Shown one piece after another: positions 13,140 through 23,420 of a DNA stretch of 64,000 nt. The notes under the pieces were generated by a model. The model saw nothing but the letters and a program-made list of their open reading frames with translations. It did not search any database and was not told the origin of the DNA. This stretch comes from Pachyseris speciosa (Eukaryota > Cnidaria > Anthozoa > Scleractinia > Pachyseridae), in the NCBI GenBank assembly GCA_016490735.1, contig JAEMWC010001212.1, forward strand, positions 1 through 64,000, given 5' to 3'. A program made the translations under genes and the position numbers. How positions within the stretch are numbered: the first letter of the stretch is position 1; every line of letters starts with the position of its first letter.

Positions 13140-14220
13140 GAAAAACAGCAGCAGTTTGAAGAGTTTTTTTGACTTAGAACCTCGACCTTACGGAGGCAAA
13201 GAGATATTCTTGGGAAACCTTAATAGAAAGGACATACGCTCTTTGATTAAGGTATCGGACCCTTTTGTTAAAGAAATTCTTGAAATCTAGTCGGAAGCCT
13301 TCTTCGAAGAAACTTTGGCGTCCAAAAAACATTTTGTATGTTCACCGTTGTGGCAGAACTCACTTATAAAAACTGAAAACAAACCCGTTTTTTTAAGGAT
13401 TGGTTTCTCAAGGGTATAACTAAAGTTAAACATATGATGGACGATAATTTTAAATTTCTATCGCTGACTGCTTTCCAAAACAAATATTTCCTGCAAGTCC
13501 CAGATTTAAGTTTTTATGGACTAATACCGGCAATCAACTCTCTTCGTAGGCAAAGTGGAGGAAGTGAAGCTAGTTATAAGAGCTCATTTTTAAAATTTGT
13601 AGAGAATTCAAAACCATCCAAATTTGTCTATAAGAAATTAATATCAACAAAAAACGATCTACCAAACCCAAGTCAAGAAAAATAGAACCAAGAAATTAAT
13701 CTTACACCAGGGCAAGAAATTAATTGGAAAGCAGCCTACGTTTTGGCCTCTAAATGTACCAAAAGTTCAAAACTTATTGTTTTCAATTTTAAATTCTTAC
13801 ATCGACGACTATCGACCAACAGCTTTCTTCAGAAAATAGGACTTCGAGAAAACGATATGTGCACCTTCTGTCAAAAAGAAAAAGAAAGCCTTCTCCATTT
13901 ATTTTGGGACTGTAATAATTCTCGTTTCTTTTGAAATAATGTTTTTTTATGGATGCAGACCTTCCAATTTGTTAGGAAAGATGACATTCTTCAGGCAGCT
14001 ACTATGCCTGCATGGGACTGAGACCGGATACTTCCCAATTCAGCCTGCAAACAAGTTTTTGTTTTTTGACAAGTAAATATTTCATCTGGCTGTGCAGGTT
14101 TAAAGAACGCAACCCAATGTTCGAACAATATTTAAGATATCTACAACATATTTATCAACCAGAGAAGAATGATACAATTACGCGAAAGAAATGGGAACCT
14201 TTACTGCCCTTTTTGTAGAA
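13140..14220 (+). pseudogene. L1/Tx1-like LINE ORF2 C-terminus, degraded
   Basis: Forward frames show in order: LEPRPYGGKEIFLGNL and SDPFVKEILEI, a stop, LWQNSLIKTENKPVF, KFLSLTAFQNKYFLQVPDL, YGLIPAINSLR, then NFKFLHRRLSTNSFLQKIGL, a zinc-finger-like CTFCQKEKESLLHLFWDC, and near the end KYFIWLCRFKERNPMFEQYL. The CxxC...H...C block followed by the IxxCR segment is typical of L1/Tx1-group ORF2 ends. At least three stops or frame changes interrupt it, and the polymerase core is missing upstream. Confidence 0.75.
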
Positions 14221-14365
14221 AATATGACAAACTAGACCTTGCTCTCCAGCAGTATATCTGGCCACTTCTTCAAACCAATAGCGCCTCTGTATTGTATGCA
14301 CATATGTATCATTACGGGAATTATTGACGTCATCGTTTATCTTTGTCTGGATAGTACAAGTAACT

Positions 14366-14398
<33 letters not shown>

Positions 14399-15439
14399 TG
14401 GGGAGGGGGGTGGGTTGGGAAGGTGCATGTGTATGTATGTACATAAAACACCGATGATGCTTCGCAACCGAAAAACAAAAAAACTGTAATAGGATTATAA
14501 GTATCTAAAGCAGCGAAACTTGTACAATTTTTGCATTGTTTTAGTGTTGTAACGTAAGTTTGTATGTAATTTAATTGTCAGTAAGTAATTATGATGTGCA
14601 AGTGAAATTAAAAAAAAAAGCTCACATGAAAAAGTATTGACATTTGTAGAGGAACGGGCCAAATACGGTGTCAGTGACTTAACAGAGAATAAGGCATCAT
14701 GGCACAGAAGCTGTATACACTGCACTTTTAAGAAGAGCCAAGGACAGGTACGTCACTGTTACATTTGTTTAACAACGCTTTACTAGAAACCTTTTCACGG
14801 TTCCTGACACCATGTATTGTTGTCAAGTCAAAAGTTGCACTAAATGTTTGGGAATTGGGGAACCTGATGTCAATAACAACTCACGGAAATTCTCTGACTA
14901 ATGTAGGAACTAAAAGAGTTGCAACAATTGAGACTAATGGATCATGAAACTTAGTTGTTTAATATCTTTTCCAAGATCTGATAAACAAAAAAATTACTTT
15001 TAGGTAAGAGAGGCAACTCGTGGTCCCAAAGGAGGCAAAAAGGAAAGTCAAATCCCGGGGACCGGGGTATTCTCTATAAAGGCCTATAGGGGGAGGCTCC
15101 GCCCGAAAGGGGTACCTTTTTCATGCTTCAGGTATATAAAAGGGTAGGGATTAAACGAGTCGAAGTATATGAAAGGGTAGGGAATTATGTCATTTAGGTA
15201 TTTTAAAGGGCCTTTCGTTAAAATATTTCGAACACACAAACCTTATGACTGTACTGTTCCAATGGAAGGTATACGAAAGGGGTACCATTTGTCATTGGAA
15301 GGTATACGAAAGGGGTACCTTTTCTGTCAAAAATGGTATATAAAATAAAGGGTAAGGTGTCGGATCTAGGGGTGGAGCCTACCCGTATTAGCTTTTTTAC
15401 AGTATCCCTCCCGGGAATCAAAGAGCTTTCGCAGCTTAC
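14221..15439. other. No gene seen; GT repeat and GGGGTACC-type repeat
   Basis: A (GT)n run lies at 14370-14398. Bases 15050-15330 contain repeated GAAAGGGGTACC and GGTATACGAAAGGGG motifs (at least three), apparently the edge of a dispersed repeat; a related fragment (CCCGGGGAGGTACTCCCACG) is near 33.18 kb. Confidence 0.55.
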
Positions 15440-15737
15440 CCGTTCCCAAACATCGCCGTATGACAAAAATGCTTGCTTCTTTTGTGAAGAGCTAGGGAAC
15501 GCAAAACAACCTGTACACAACGTTAGCACGTTTTCTGCTGGTGAATCCTTAAATGAAGCTATAAACCTATCAGAAAATGGTGTATTACGAGTAAAACTTC
15601 GCACAGCAATAGATGCAACTGATCCACATGCCCGGTAGAAAAACTGTCATCTCTCTAGACATGGGGCTTTATCAGCCAGCAAAAAAGCTCCAGATGGTAA
15701 CAGATCATCTTCAACATCTTATTCTGCGTCCGAGAGA
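15440..15737 (+). pseudogene. Relic transposon-type gene, piece 1 of 3
   Basis: Forward frame SPYDKNACFFCEELGNAKQ, then HNVSTFSAGESLNEAINL and a stretch ending DPHAR; after a frame change it reads LDMGLYQPAKKLQMVTDHLQ. The CxxC start and following layout match the N-terminal part of a large protein family I remember from cnidarian repeat-associated gene models. The reading is broken off near 15737 by a retroelement tail and continues at about 16122 with AQLRTIGAFIEDSG. Function of the family is not known to me. Confidence 0.6.
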
Positions 15738-16121
15738 ACGAACTGTGTCCGTACCAAGGTGCCATTATCTGGAATCTTCTCTCACCGCTCGCAAGTAGTA
15801 GAGGAATAGAAGCCTTCGAAGAAGGCCTGGCAATCCAATCAACTGACTTTTCATCCAAGTCGCCTTCTGCTCTGCTCCACATGAATTCAGATTTTGTACA
15901 TTTTTGAGTAGATACCATACAGAGGTTTTATTCTGTAATTTCAGTAATTAGTTAGTTTTACATTAGTTGTAAGTTATTGTTTTCCTTTTGTTTTGCACGG
16001 TCCCGTAAGCTCTTAGCTTTAATTTCTACCGTGGGTAAATAAAGTTATTGCATTGCATTGCATTTCACTGCACTGCACTGTCATGTACTGTATTGTATTG
16101 TATTGTATTGTATTGCATTTT
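15738..16121 (+). mobile_element. Retroelement 3' end inserted in the relic gene
   Basis: The inserted segment ends with CGTGGGTAAATAAAGTTATT followed by a pentanucleotide repeat (TGCAT, then TATTG units) at about 16042-16120. A polyadenylation-like AATAAA directly followed by short tandem repeats is the usual 3' terminus of CR1-like LINEs. The flanking relic gene resumes immediately afterwards. The insert is 5' truncated and has only a doubtful coding remnant. Confidence 0.55.
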
Positions 16122-16689
16122 ACTGAACATTGTGATCGCACAATTGCGCACCATCGGGGCATTTATTGAAGACAGCGGCTTGACACGTGCTAGATAGAGG
16201 CTGAGATCTATGGTCCGGCGACAGTGAAACAGATACTTGACGGGAACCATGTCAAGAGAGGTGAAACGGCGCATATAGGTACTCTTCAAACATTATTTCC
16301 GCTATACCAGAAGGCTTTCTTTCAGAACACTCAAGAAGATTCAAGGAGCGACGCAGATCTCTCAAAAGAAGTTACTGATGCATACACACAAGCACCAAAT
16401 GATGAACTGAAGGAAGCAAACTATAAGTTGCTAAAAGCTGTTGATGAGCAGCAAGGTCTTGTGGAGAAGATGGTAGAATTTGACGCAACACGAGATCAGC
16501 ACCCGTTGTCTAAGGTGACGAAACAATAAATGCGCATGGTTATGAAGATCCTTCAGTTTATCAGAGCCGTGGGTACAGGTGACTGGAAACTACACCTTCA
16601 ATCTCTTCAGGTCTTCACCAAATACTTCTTTGTCCATGATTGCCTGAATTACGCCCGAATGATAACACTGTATCTTGCAGGAATGAATT
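16122..16689 (+). pseudogene. Relic transposon-type gene, piece 2 of 3
   Basis: The frame AQLRTIGAFIEDSG continues after a short break with TVKQILDGNHVKRGETAHIG, then an acidic/lysine-rich stretch to a stop at 16527, then KILQFIRAVGTGDWKLHLQS, VFTKYFFVHDCLNYARMI and YLAGMN. The last codons abut an insertion at 16690. The same protein resumes at 19082 with LPTTDPDVYGEF. At least two stops or frame changes are present. Confidence 0.65.
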
Positions 16690-16733
16690 TTACCACAATT
16701 TTTTGTAATCGCGCAATCTGATTGGCTAATTTT

Positions 16734-16761
16734 CCGTTGTCGATAAGAGTCTAGACAACGC
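16734..16761. other. Palindromic candidate recombinase site, left end
   Basis: CGTTGTC and GACAACG form 7 bp inverted arms around a 12 bp core. Two arms around a short core is the general form of tyrosine recombinase core sites. A near-identical copy lies at about 19036-19062 (core with G in place of C) and a third, inverted, at about 18920-18946. Function is inferred from position only. Confidence 0.4.
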
Positions 16762-17189
16762 TGCTCGCGTCAACTTGTCACGCAATGTTTTTTCCGCCCT
16801 CAAACAAGGACGACTCTACATCAATTTTCCCTATCTTTAATCTTGATATATTTAGCGACTTTAAAGATGATTTACAGACCCTTCTGCGCAGTCTCCGTGC
16901 CCAATGTTTGTGAGCCTCACACGATGGAATGCGAATCAATGTTATTCGTTACGAACCACTTACCTTATAGGTGAGGCATTTTAAATTCTTTTCCCAACTG
17001 TTTCTTTAATTTTTACAGCTACGAAGTTGTTTTCTCTGGTGATATCGGGAAGAACGAAGCATAAACCTTTGCATCAACAATGGTGGTTGACATGAAAGTT
17101 TGAATTTACTTCATGTAAGTGATTGCGAAACATTACATTTTGTGACGTCTTACATGAAACAAAACAAAACAACGTAAGAGACTCTTGAG

Positions 17190-18641
17190 ACTGCGCAATA
17201 CGGACTGGAGATCACCTTTAAAACTGACGACGATATAACTGATATTAGCGACGATATTACTGACGAAGAAATGGTACGTTGTGTGGAAAATATCGAGAAA
17301 GAGCAAGAGAGCGTTACAAACCCACCTCAATGTGAGCCTCAAAGAAAACCCGAAAATGCTCGTTTTGCATTGCTGACCGGATGAGGACCTAACAACAATC
17401 ATAAGTAGCGCAGAAGCGAAGGGGACAAAGAAAAACACAAAGTGGATTGTTGGCACAATTGAAGGTAAATACATCATTAAAGTTATAACAAGTTTCCAGA
17501 TGAACGTAGTTTGAAACCGTGCTTAAAATGTTGCTATTTTATATTGTTTACATTGCATACGCAGAATGGTGCCGTGAACGAAGACTGCCCTCGAACTTGT
17601 TAACCATGATCTTTGAATCTTTGGATAACGTCCTCAGACGATTCTATGCGGAGGCCAGAACAAAAAAGGGAGAAGGATATAGTAGGTCGTCCCTTCTCTG
17701 TATACGGAATGCTCTTGCGAGGCATCTCGCAGCCAACGGACGGGAGGTGAAGATCACGAAGAACCCCTTGTTTGCGAAGTCCAGCAAAATGCTAGAGTGT
17801 AAGCTGAAGTTAAACCGTAGAGAAGGAAAAGAGAACGTGCAGCACAAGCCCGTCATCCGGAAGGAGGACATGGAGAAGCTAAAAAGCAGCCAATTCCTAA
17901 GCCGAGTCTGGTTTATCGTAACCTTGTTTTGGTGCAGGCGAGGGTGCGAGAGTCAAAGGCAGCTTAGAAGGGATAGCTTCAGGTTCACGAGAGATGCAGA
18001 AGGGAAGGCGTATGCTGAAATGGTCCACAGTGTCCAGACTAAGAACCACCAAGGAGGAATTGCAGAAAAAACCAGCCACGAAAGCCTCACTCGACTGTAC
18101 TCAACAGGAGAGATCGGCGATTCGTACTGGTGCCTGTCCAAATATGTACAGAAACTCAACCCGCAACAGCAAGCCTTTTTCCAACGACCGTCATTGAGAG
18201 CCAAGGAATCGGATATGATCTGGTCTCGGAGTGAATGCACTCGCAACAATGATGAAAGAAATCTCCCTTGGCGCTGGACTGTCCCAGAAGTACACCAACC
18301 ACTCGGTGCGAGCAACCGCCATCACACTATGGTCAAACGCTAACGTTCCTTCACGCCACATCATGTCTATCTCCGGTCATGCAAACGAGCAAAGCAACTC
18401 AAGTTATAACTCCAGACCATCTGTAAACCAGTTGAAGAACTGCTCCAACATCCTCTCAAATGCTCTACTTAGGAAACAAGCGAGTTATGCAGTTGTTCCA
18501 GTGACGCCAGCTTCGAGTTCGATTTCGTACTCTGGCACAAACGCCAGTGCTATGGCCTTCCCAAATGAATTTTTCCATGGCTGCACCATTGCAAATGCGA
18601 ATGTGTATGTTTTGCCGCAAAGTCATTATAATTCTGCTTGA
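17190..18641 (+). pseudogene. Tyrosine recombinase gene of Crypton type (DUF3504-like), frameshifted
   Basis: Exon 1 (about 17190-17464) encodes an acidic N-terminus and the block NTKWIVGTIE; a one-base excess near 17382 creates a stop. A GT-AG intron of 100 bp (17465-17564) joins in phase to EWCRERRLPSNLLTMIFESL. Exon 2 continues with FYAEARTKKGEGYSRSSLL, the first catalytic-region arginine in WCRRGCES (about 17935), TKNHQGG, and YVQKLNPQQQAFFQRP. After a frameshift between 18210 and 18231 it reads LSQKYTNHSVRATAITLW, with HxxR at 18300-18311, SISGH (His 18378-18380) and a tyrosine in NSSY (18405-18407). This R...HxxR...H...Y order is the catalytic set of tyrosine recombinases, and the surrounding text matches the domain shared by ZMYM2/3, QRICH1 and KCTD1-related proteins, which derive from Cryptons. 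The two frame breaks make this copy inactive. Confidence 0.75.
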
Positions 18642-18894
18642 ATATTTGCAGTAAACGAACAGTAAAAATTGTATTTTCATGAATGAACGTTGAACTTCGC
18701 AGACGTTTTGCTCGATTCACAATTCTTGTGGTAGTTTTCTCTTGTTGTAATTAGCCAATCAGAAACGGTCATTTTGGGGAATAAACCAATCAGATTGCGA
18801 GAAAGTTATAGACAACGCTTGCTCTTTCTTTGTGTCACGATCTTGGTCACGCTCTCAAATAAACATTTTCTTTGACGTTGATATTGTGGTAAAA

Positions 18895-19079
18895 AACAAA
18901 TCGAATGTGGTTTAGCGTTGTCTGCACTCTTATCGACAACGATATTCGTCATCACAGTGGTCAAAATTTGTTGTGGACTCACTCGGCTGCGCCTCGTGAG
19001 TCCACAACATTTTGACCACAGTGATGATGAATATCGTTGTCGATAAGAGTGTAGACAACGCGAAACCACATTCGATTTG
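18895..19079. repeat. 185 bp near-perfect palindrome
   Basis: ACAAATCGAATGTGGTTT... at the left is mirrored by ...AAACCACATTCGATTTGT at the right; the arms are about 85 bp with only a few mismatches, and the loop is CTCGGCTGCGCCTCG, itself flanked by GTGGACTCAC/GTGAGTCCAC. Each arm includes a copy of the GTTGTCGATAAGAG motif. It forms the right terminus of the Crypton-like insertion. It could be a structural end or a separate MITE that landed there. Confidence 0.85.
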
Positions 19080-19081
19080 TC

Positions 19082-19745
19082 AATTGTCTACCAACAACCG
19101 ATCCAGATGTATATGGTGAGTTTCTCTCAGGAAAATGGATGGTAAATAAGAACCCTAATATACCATTCAGTGTGCTTGGAGCAGATGATGGACTTGAACG
19201 TGTCAATCGATCGATGAAAGTAAACGGAGGGCTGGCATTTCTAAATGTCGATGAAGATGTTGTCAGAGATGGCAAAGCTAGACACAACACTAACACCATC
19301 TGATGGAGCCATGAATACCATCGAGAAGTTTGCTTGCGAATTCTATGTTCCAAATACATCTCTTAAAACAGTGAAAAAATCTTCGATGGTGGTTATTTCG
19401 TAAGAAACAAGTCCAATCAGAAACGCTGCCACCAACCAAAGGTGCTCTACGTGAAGCTGTTTTACGCAACCACTACCAAGCCATGGTATGGAACAACGAT
19501 GTTGTTGCAAACCATGTCTTACCATCTCTTGAAAACTATGCCTAGGAGAAAAAGGACAGCACCAGATCCAGAAACCATCATTCAGCTAGGTAAGGGTGCA
19601 TGCACAAGGCAGTGCACAAGCAACCGATGCAGGTGTCGCAGAAGTGGACTGCAGTGCACACACCTCTGTTCTTGCTCTGATACAGAACATGAACCCTGTC
19701 AGAATGTTTTAGGTGAGGTGTTGGACGATGATGATGGTAGTGAAG
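19082..19745 (+). pseudogene. Relic transposon-type gene, piece 3 of 3, with CXC-like domain
   Basis: Forward frame LPTTDPDVYGEFLSGKWMV, PFSVLGADDGLERVNRSMKV, then frame changes, FACEFYVPNTSLKTVKK, and finally a cysteine-rich block GACTRQCTSNRCRCRRSGLQ followed by CTHLCSCS (19597-19690) and an acidic end (DDDDGSED, stop at 19748). The CxxxCxxxRCxCRxxxLxCTxxCxC pattern resembles tesmin/TSO1-like CXC motifs, which bind zinc and often DNA. With pieces 1 and 2 it makes one gene in the correct order, so all three come from one ancestral copy. Confidence 0.65.
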
Positions 19746-19749
19746 ATTA

Positions 19750-20071
19750 ATGAAGATGAGGTGTAATTTGAAAGAGAGAGTAAGCACAGTGCTAGTCTAG
19801 CTTCTAAACCATGGATAATTTTTCGCGATCGATGTTCCGACAAGCTTAACATCACGTAGATATACCAAGTCCCATTATAATTTATGGTTTAGGAGACAAA
19901 GCGCATCAATCACATTAGTTTAACCTTGTTTACATGTATGCTTAATTGATGACGTGATAAGCGATCATGAATTGAAACCATGTTGTTGGCTTTAGAGGAC
20001 ACAGCTTTTTACAAATATATCTATAGAAAGTTTGTTTGGTTTCTTTATAATGGTTTAATTACGATATTATG
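19750..20071. other. No gene seen
   Basis: Spacer between the relic gene and the inverted repeat copy; nothing recognised. Confidence 0.5.
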
Positions 20072-20595
20072 AAACAAAGCTTGGCAGTCTCATTTCCATA
20101 CTAGGTCAATCTCGTGATGAATGTAACCAGTTAAGTGTGACGTCCAATTTAACCGGCTTCAGGGCTTTCTACTTGGTATATCTCTTGAGTTAGGCCACGA
20201 TTTCCGCAATATAGATTTATAATTTTTACGCATAGCTTATCAGCCTGGTTCTCGTACTAGGTCCATCATGTGACCCTCGTTAATAGATATACCTAATCTG
20301 CTGCATTCAGGGTTGTCTACTTAGTGCATCTGGAGAGTTTGGTTGAGATTCCTTGAACTGCAAAGAAGTTATGGCCTCTTATAAGTTTTTAGCCTCGTTT
20401 TCATGCAGGATCGCACAGGTCATTTTTTAAGTCCCCATAAATATCTTCTTAACGCTTTTCAAAATTGTCGGCAACATTTTTTTCGTTCCTTATTGTCCAC
20501 TGAAGATAACTATATGCCAATGGCTTGCTTTCTTGACAAAATGCCCACGGAAATACATTAGCTCCCCGACTATAACACGAATTTTCCAAAAGTAA
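20072..20595 (-). repeat. Dispersed repeat, inverted partner of 12465-12985
   Basis: Reverse complement of the 12.5-13.0 kb repeat, from CTTGGCAGTCTCATTTCCAT through GAGGCTAAAAACTT (inverted) to CAATGGCTTGCTTTCTT. It holds the same blocks in the opposite order with scattered differences. Confidence 0.75.
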
Positions 20596-20639
20596 GTTAG
20601 CTATCCCCGCGTGGAAACGGACGAAGACCAGTCGAAAGA

Positions 20640-21010
20640 AATTTTGAACTCAATTCTTAAAGAATTTAGTAAATGAGGCAGTTTTCCTCTGGTAGTGAAA
20701 CACGCACCGATTAAACCCTAACGAGTGACAGGAACAAAGTCCTTGGGTTACACCGAAACTGCTTGAAATCAGACTGGATCGTGATTATCATCAAAGGAAA
20801 GCAATTTCTACAAACAGTTCTTATCACTGGGGCATGTATCGGAAACTGAGAAACTGTACTAATAGGAAGGAACGAAGGTTAAAATCTGAATACTTTTGCA
20901 GCCTTATTGAAGTGGCTAAGAATGATAGCTCAAGAATGTGGAAATCTCTTAAAGAGAGTCTGCCGTCTAAGAGATGTAGGGGAAGTAGCAGTTCATAACT
21001 ACCAAACACG
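20640..21010 (+). pseudogene. LINE fragment between endonuclease and reverse transcriptase domains
   Basis: Short forward blocks read VKHAPIK, then SLGYTETA in a shifted frame, a D-Y-H-Q-R-K-A run, SYHWGMYRKLRNCTNRKERR and LKSEYFCSLIEVAKNDSSRM WKSLKESLPSKR. The HAPIK...YWxMYRKLRNxxNR...MWKSLK order is what follows the endonuclease domain in CR1/jockey-like non-LTR elements. Frame changes show decay. Confidence 0.6.
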
Positions 21011-21067
21011 CCATGCTAACGATCTAGGCATTAATAGGTCTCGGTGTGGCAAAGACCAAGTACGTTC

Positions 21068-21090
21068 GTCGCATTTTTTTTTTTTTTTTT
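21068..21090. repeat. Poly-T tract
   Basis: About 20 uninterrupted T residues near 21075-21090, possibly the reverse poly-A tail of a retroposed sequence. Confidence 0.8.
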
Positions 21091-21504
21091 AATTTAACTC
21101 CTTTTCTACCGGTCGATTTGGTAGCCTTTTTTGCAATTTTCGGAGGGTAGGAGGTCAAATCGACCTGGCTACTCCATATAAGGGGTTACCACGGAGTTTT
21201 CGCTGATCCACAACACCGAAGGCCCCATTTTTGTTGTCACGCTCGTCACGCTAGCTGTCGTTTATTTATAAACGATCACTGCAGCTACAATTCCTTACTT
21301 GCTTTATTTATAAGTGTGTTTTTCGAGCCATTTTGCACCTCAGGAGCCCCCTGCCTCGCATCATAACGCTGGGTTGATAGGTAGAGGCAATCGTTTGAAA
21401 GAAAACAGAGGTGAGAAACAATTTCACACTAAGTGGGCCACTCAATTCGCTATGAAATCACTAAAACTGAAACACTAAAAGTTAGTAAAGTTATAAATAA
21501 AAAG

Positions 21505-21512
21505 GAAGTAAC

Positions 21513-21546
<34 letters not shown>
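21505..21546. repeat. (AAT)n microsatellite
   Basis: About 13 AAT units. Confidence 0.95.
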
Positions 21547-21682
21547 TTAACAACAGCAATAAATCGTAATGGTATTTACTCTGATAATGATATTGATAAA
21601 ACAACGTTTTGGCATGGCATGTCACCGCAGTGACAAAAAGATAGAGAAGATATCTTTTATTTATAAGTCAAACGTTAATTAA

Positions 21683-23420
21683 GAGGCAGTCCCGCTAAAA
21701 GCGGTCCTCTCGACTTGGCGACAAAAAAAAGTTTTCCTTTGTTTTTTGATCATGAAAAGGGTTTGGTACACATGTTTAAAAAATGCTATAATTATTTTCC
21801 AATTCTTTATTTTTGCGCCGCCACAGGCCCAAATTGAATTTTGGCTCACCTGCCTGAGCTGATAGCGATCGAAAGTGTAAATTTCACAGATTTTGTCAAG
21901 CGCGCTCTGACTGCAAAAATCTAGCTCACTGAATTCTATTTTGCTACAAGTTACAAGGTGTATTCAGTTAGTTCACAGACAAAATGTAGAAACTTACAAG
22001 AAAATCTTACGCATTCCAGCGTGATTAGAAGACACCCTTCTCTTGAGCCTTAATTTGCATCTCGAAAACTAACCAAATGAAAGGAAAGAAATCTCAAACG
22101 TTTGGTCTAAACCGTGATAAAAAACCACATCAGAGCAAAGTCTATACTCCAATGAACTGGTATATTGCTTCAAACCGGCGGGTATCACCTTAGCTTACAC
22201 ACACCACGAGCTCAAAATTGACGAAAATCCATGTGTTTACATAATTATCGTTGGTGTCAAAGTCATTTGCATAATTCTAAAAATTGGCGAAAAGATTTTT
22301 TTTTTCCGTTCAGATTCTTTTACTGGCCTTCAAAACAATGGGTCTTCCTTTAATGATTGTATGCAATAAAAATCTTGTGTTGTGGTAAAACGTTGGATAA
22401 ACGTGGTCAGTTTTTATGGCTTGCGAGACCCACAAAGTAAACATTGGCGGTTGTTAGTAGTCTTAATTGAATAAATTTCGTTATTTTACGTTGTGAACCA
22501 CGAGATGGAAAATATCAAATTCTAAGGTTAAAGTTTGCAATTTGGTAATTGTAGATATTATATGCATCTTGAGGGGACACACAAACATAAAATACATTAT
22601 GCTAATAATTTTGAAACAACCACATGCAAACATACACTCACGGCCTACCCAAGGAAAAAATGCTCTGAATGCTTCCAGCAAACACAAGCGACCCTATTCA
22701 ATGGCACTACTTTCTACAATTTTCTTTCCATCATTGATGGTTTTCATGCGGCTACGGTCTTCAAAGTTTCCAAGCTACAAACTCAACATCGTGGACCGTT
22801 ATATTAAACCAACAAGAATAACTTCGCCTGTTGTCTTGCGTTACGTTGAACGTGACTATGCTAATTGGTTTGTTTGTTGTGTCATGGAATGGGAGGGGAG
22901 GGAACAAAATGTGGGAGGGGACGGAACAAATAAATAACAAAAATTTATGTTTTTCAATACATGTATAGACAAGTATCTCATCGGTGAATAGCAAAAAAGG
23001 AATTCCTTTAATATTGTTTTAGTCCATCACACTGTCTCCAATAATATATCGAACCAGGGCTCGTGATCGAACACAAACGTGATGTGGGGTAGGATTGGCC
23101 TGACCGGCAAAACTGTGCAAAGGCTATGACACATGTTGACATGTACAGGTCAAAAATAAAAAGATCCAGTCAAATAAAACTTCCTACTAGATCTGCTTTA
23201 AAGGTAAAGAGTTTAATATCCGTAATCTGGAATTGTTAAACAGAACTTGAAAGGAGATTTGAAAAGCGGTTGGAAAAGGGTTATGTTGTATGGAGAAACG
23301 ATGACAAGCGAAGAAGGTGCTGAAATTAGCCGGCTCTCACGACTGCGTGGGAAGCTAGCTGAAAATTGGAGCGCGAACTACTTACATTTTAAGCCGAAAT
23401 TGAGAACGATTTCCTATTAA
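21683..23420 (+). repeat. Left inverted arm, 1,738 bp
   Basis: Pairs end to end with 26355-28092. Landmarks: start GAGGCAGTCCCGC, middle GGAACAAATAAATAACAAAA at about 22923, end GAGAACGATTTCCTATTAA. The open frame at 22542-22937 (131 codons) has an inverted twin at 26838-27233 that differs by one residue, which shows how similar the arms are. I do not recognise that frame as a protein. Confidence 0.9.

Larger units (their letters stand above)
16690..19081 (+). mobile_element. Crypton-like element, 2.39 kb, inserted in the relic gene
   Basis: Boundaries are inferred from the interrupted host reading frame: ...YLAGMN ends at 16686-16689 (AATT) and LPTTDPDVY starts just after AATT at 19082-19085. 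The insert carries a tyrosine recombinase gene with a DUF3504-type fold, and a palindrome at its right end. Cryptons are tyrosine-recombinase DNA transposons, known to be flanked by short 4-5 bp direct repeats and to lack long terminal inverted repeats; the AATT pair fits. The motif GTTGTCGATAAGAGTCTAGA occurs near the left end and, with small changes, twice in the right-hand palindrome. Confidence 0.65.

Noticed and set aside
15218..15604. 128-codon minus-strand frame
   Set aside because: It overlaps the forward relic frame with the CFFC motif and reads through the GGGGTACC repeats.
17133..17477. 114-codon minus-strand frame
   Set aside because: It is the opposite strand of exon 1 of the recombinase gene.
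22542..22937. 131-codon frame in the inverted arm as a transposase gene
   Set aside because: No recognisable motif; its conservation between arms follows from the high identity of all arm DNA.
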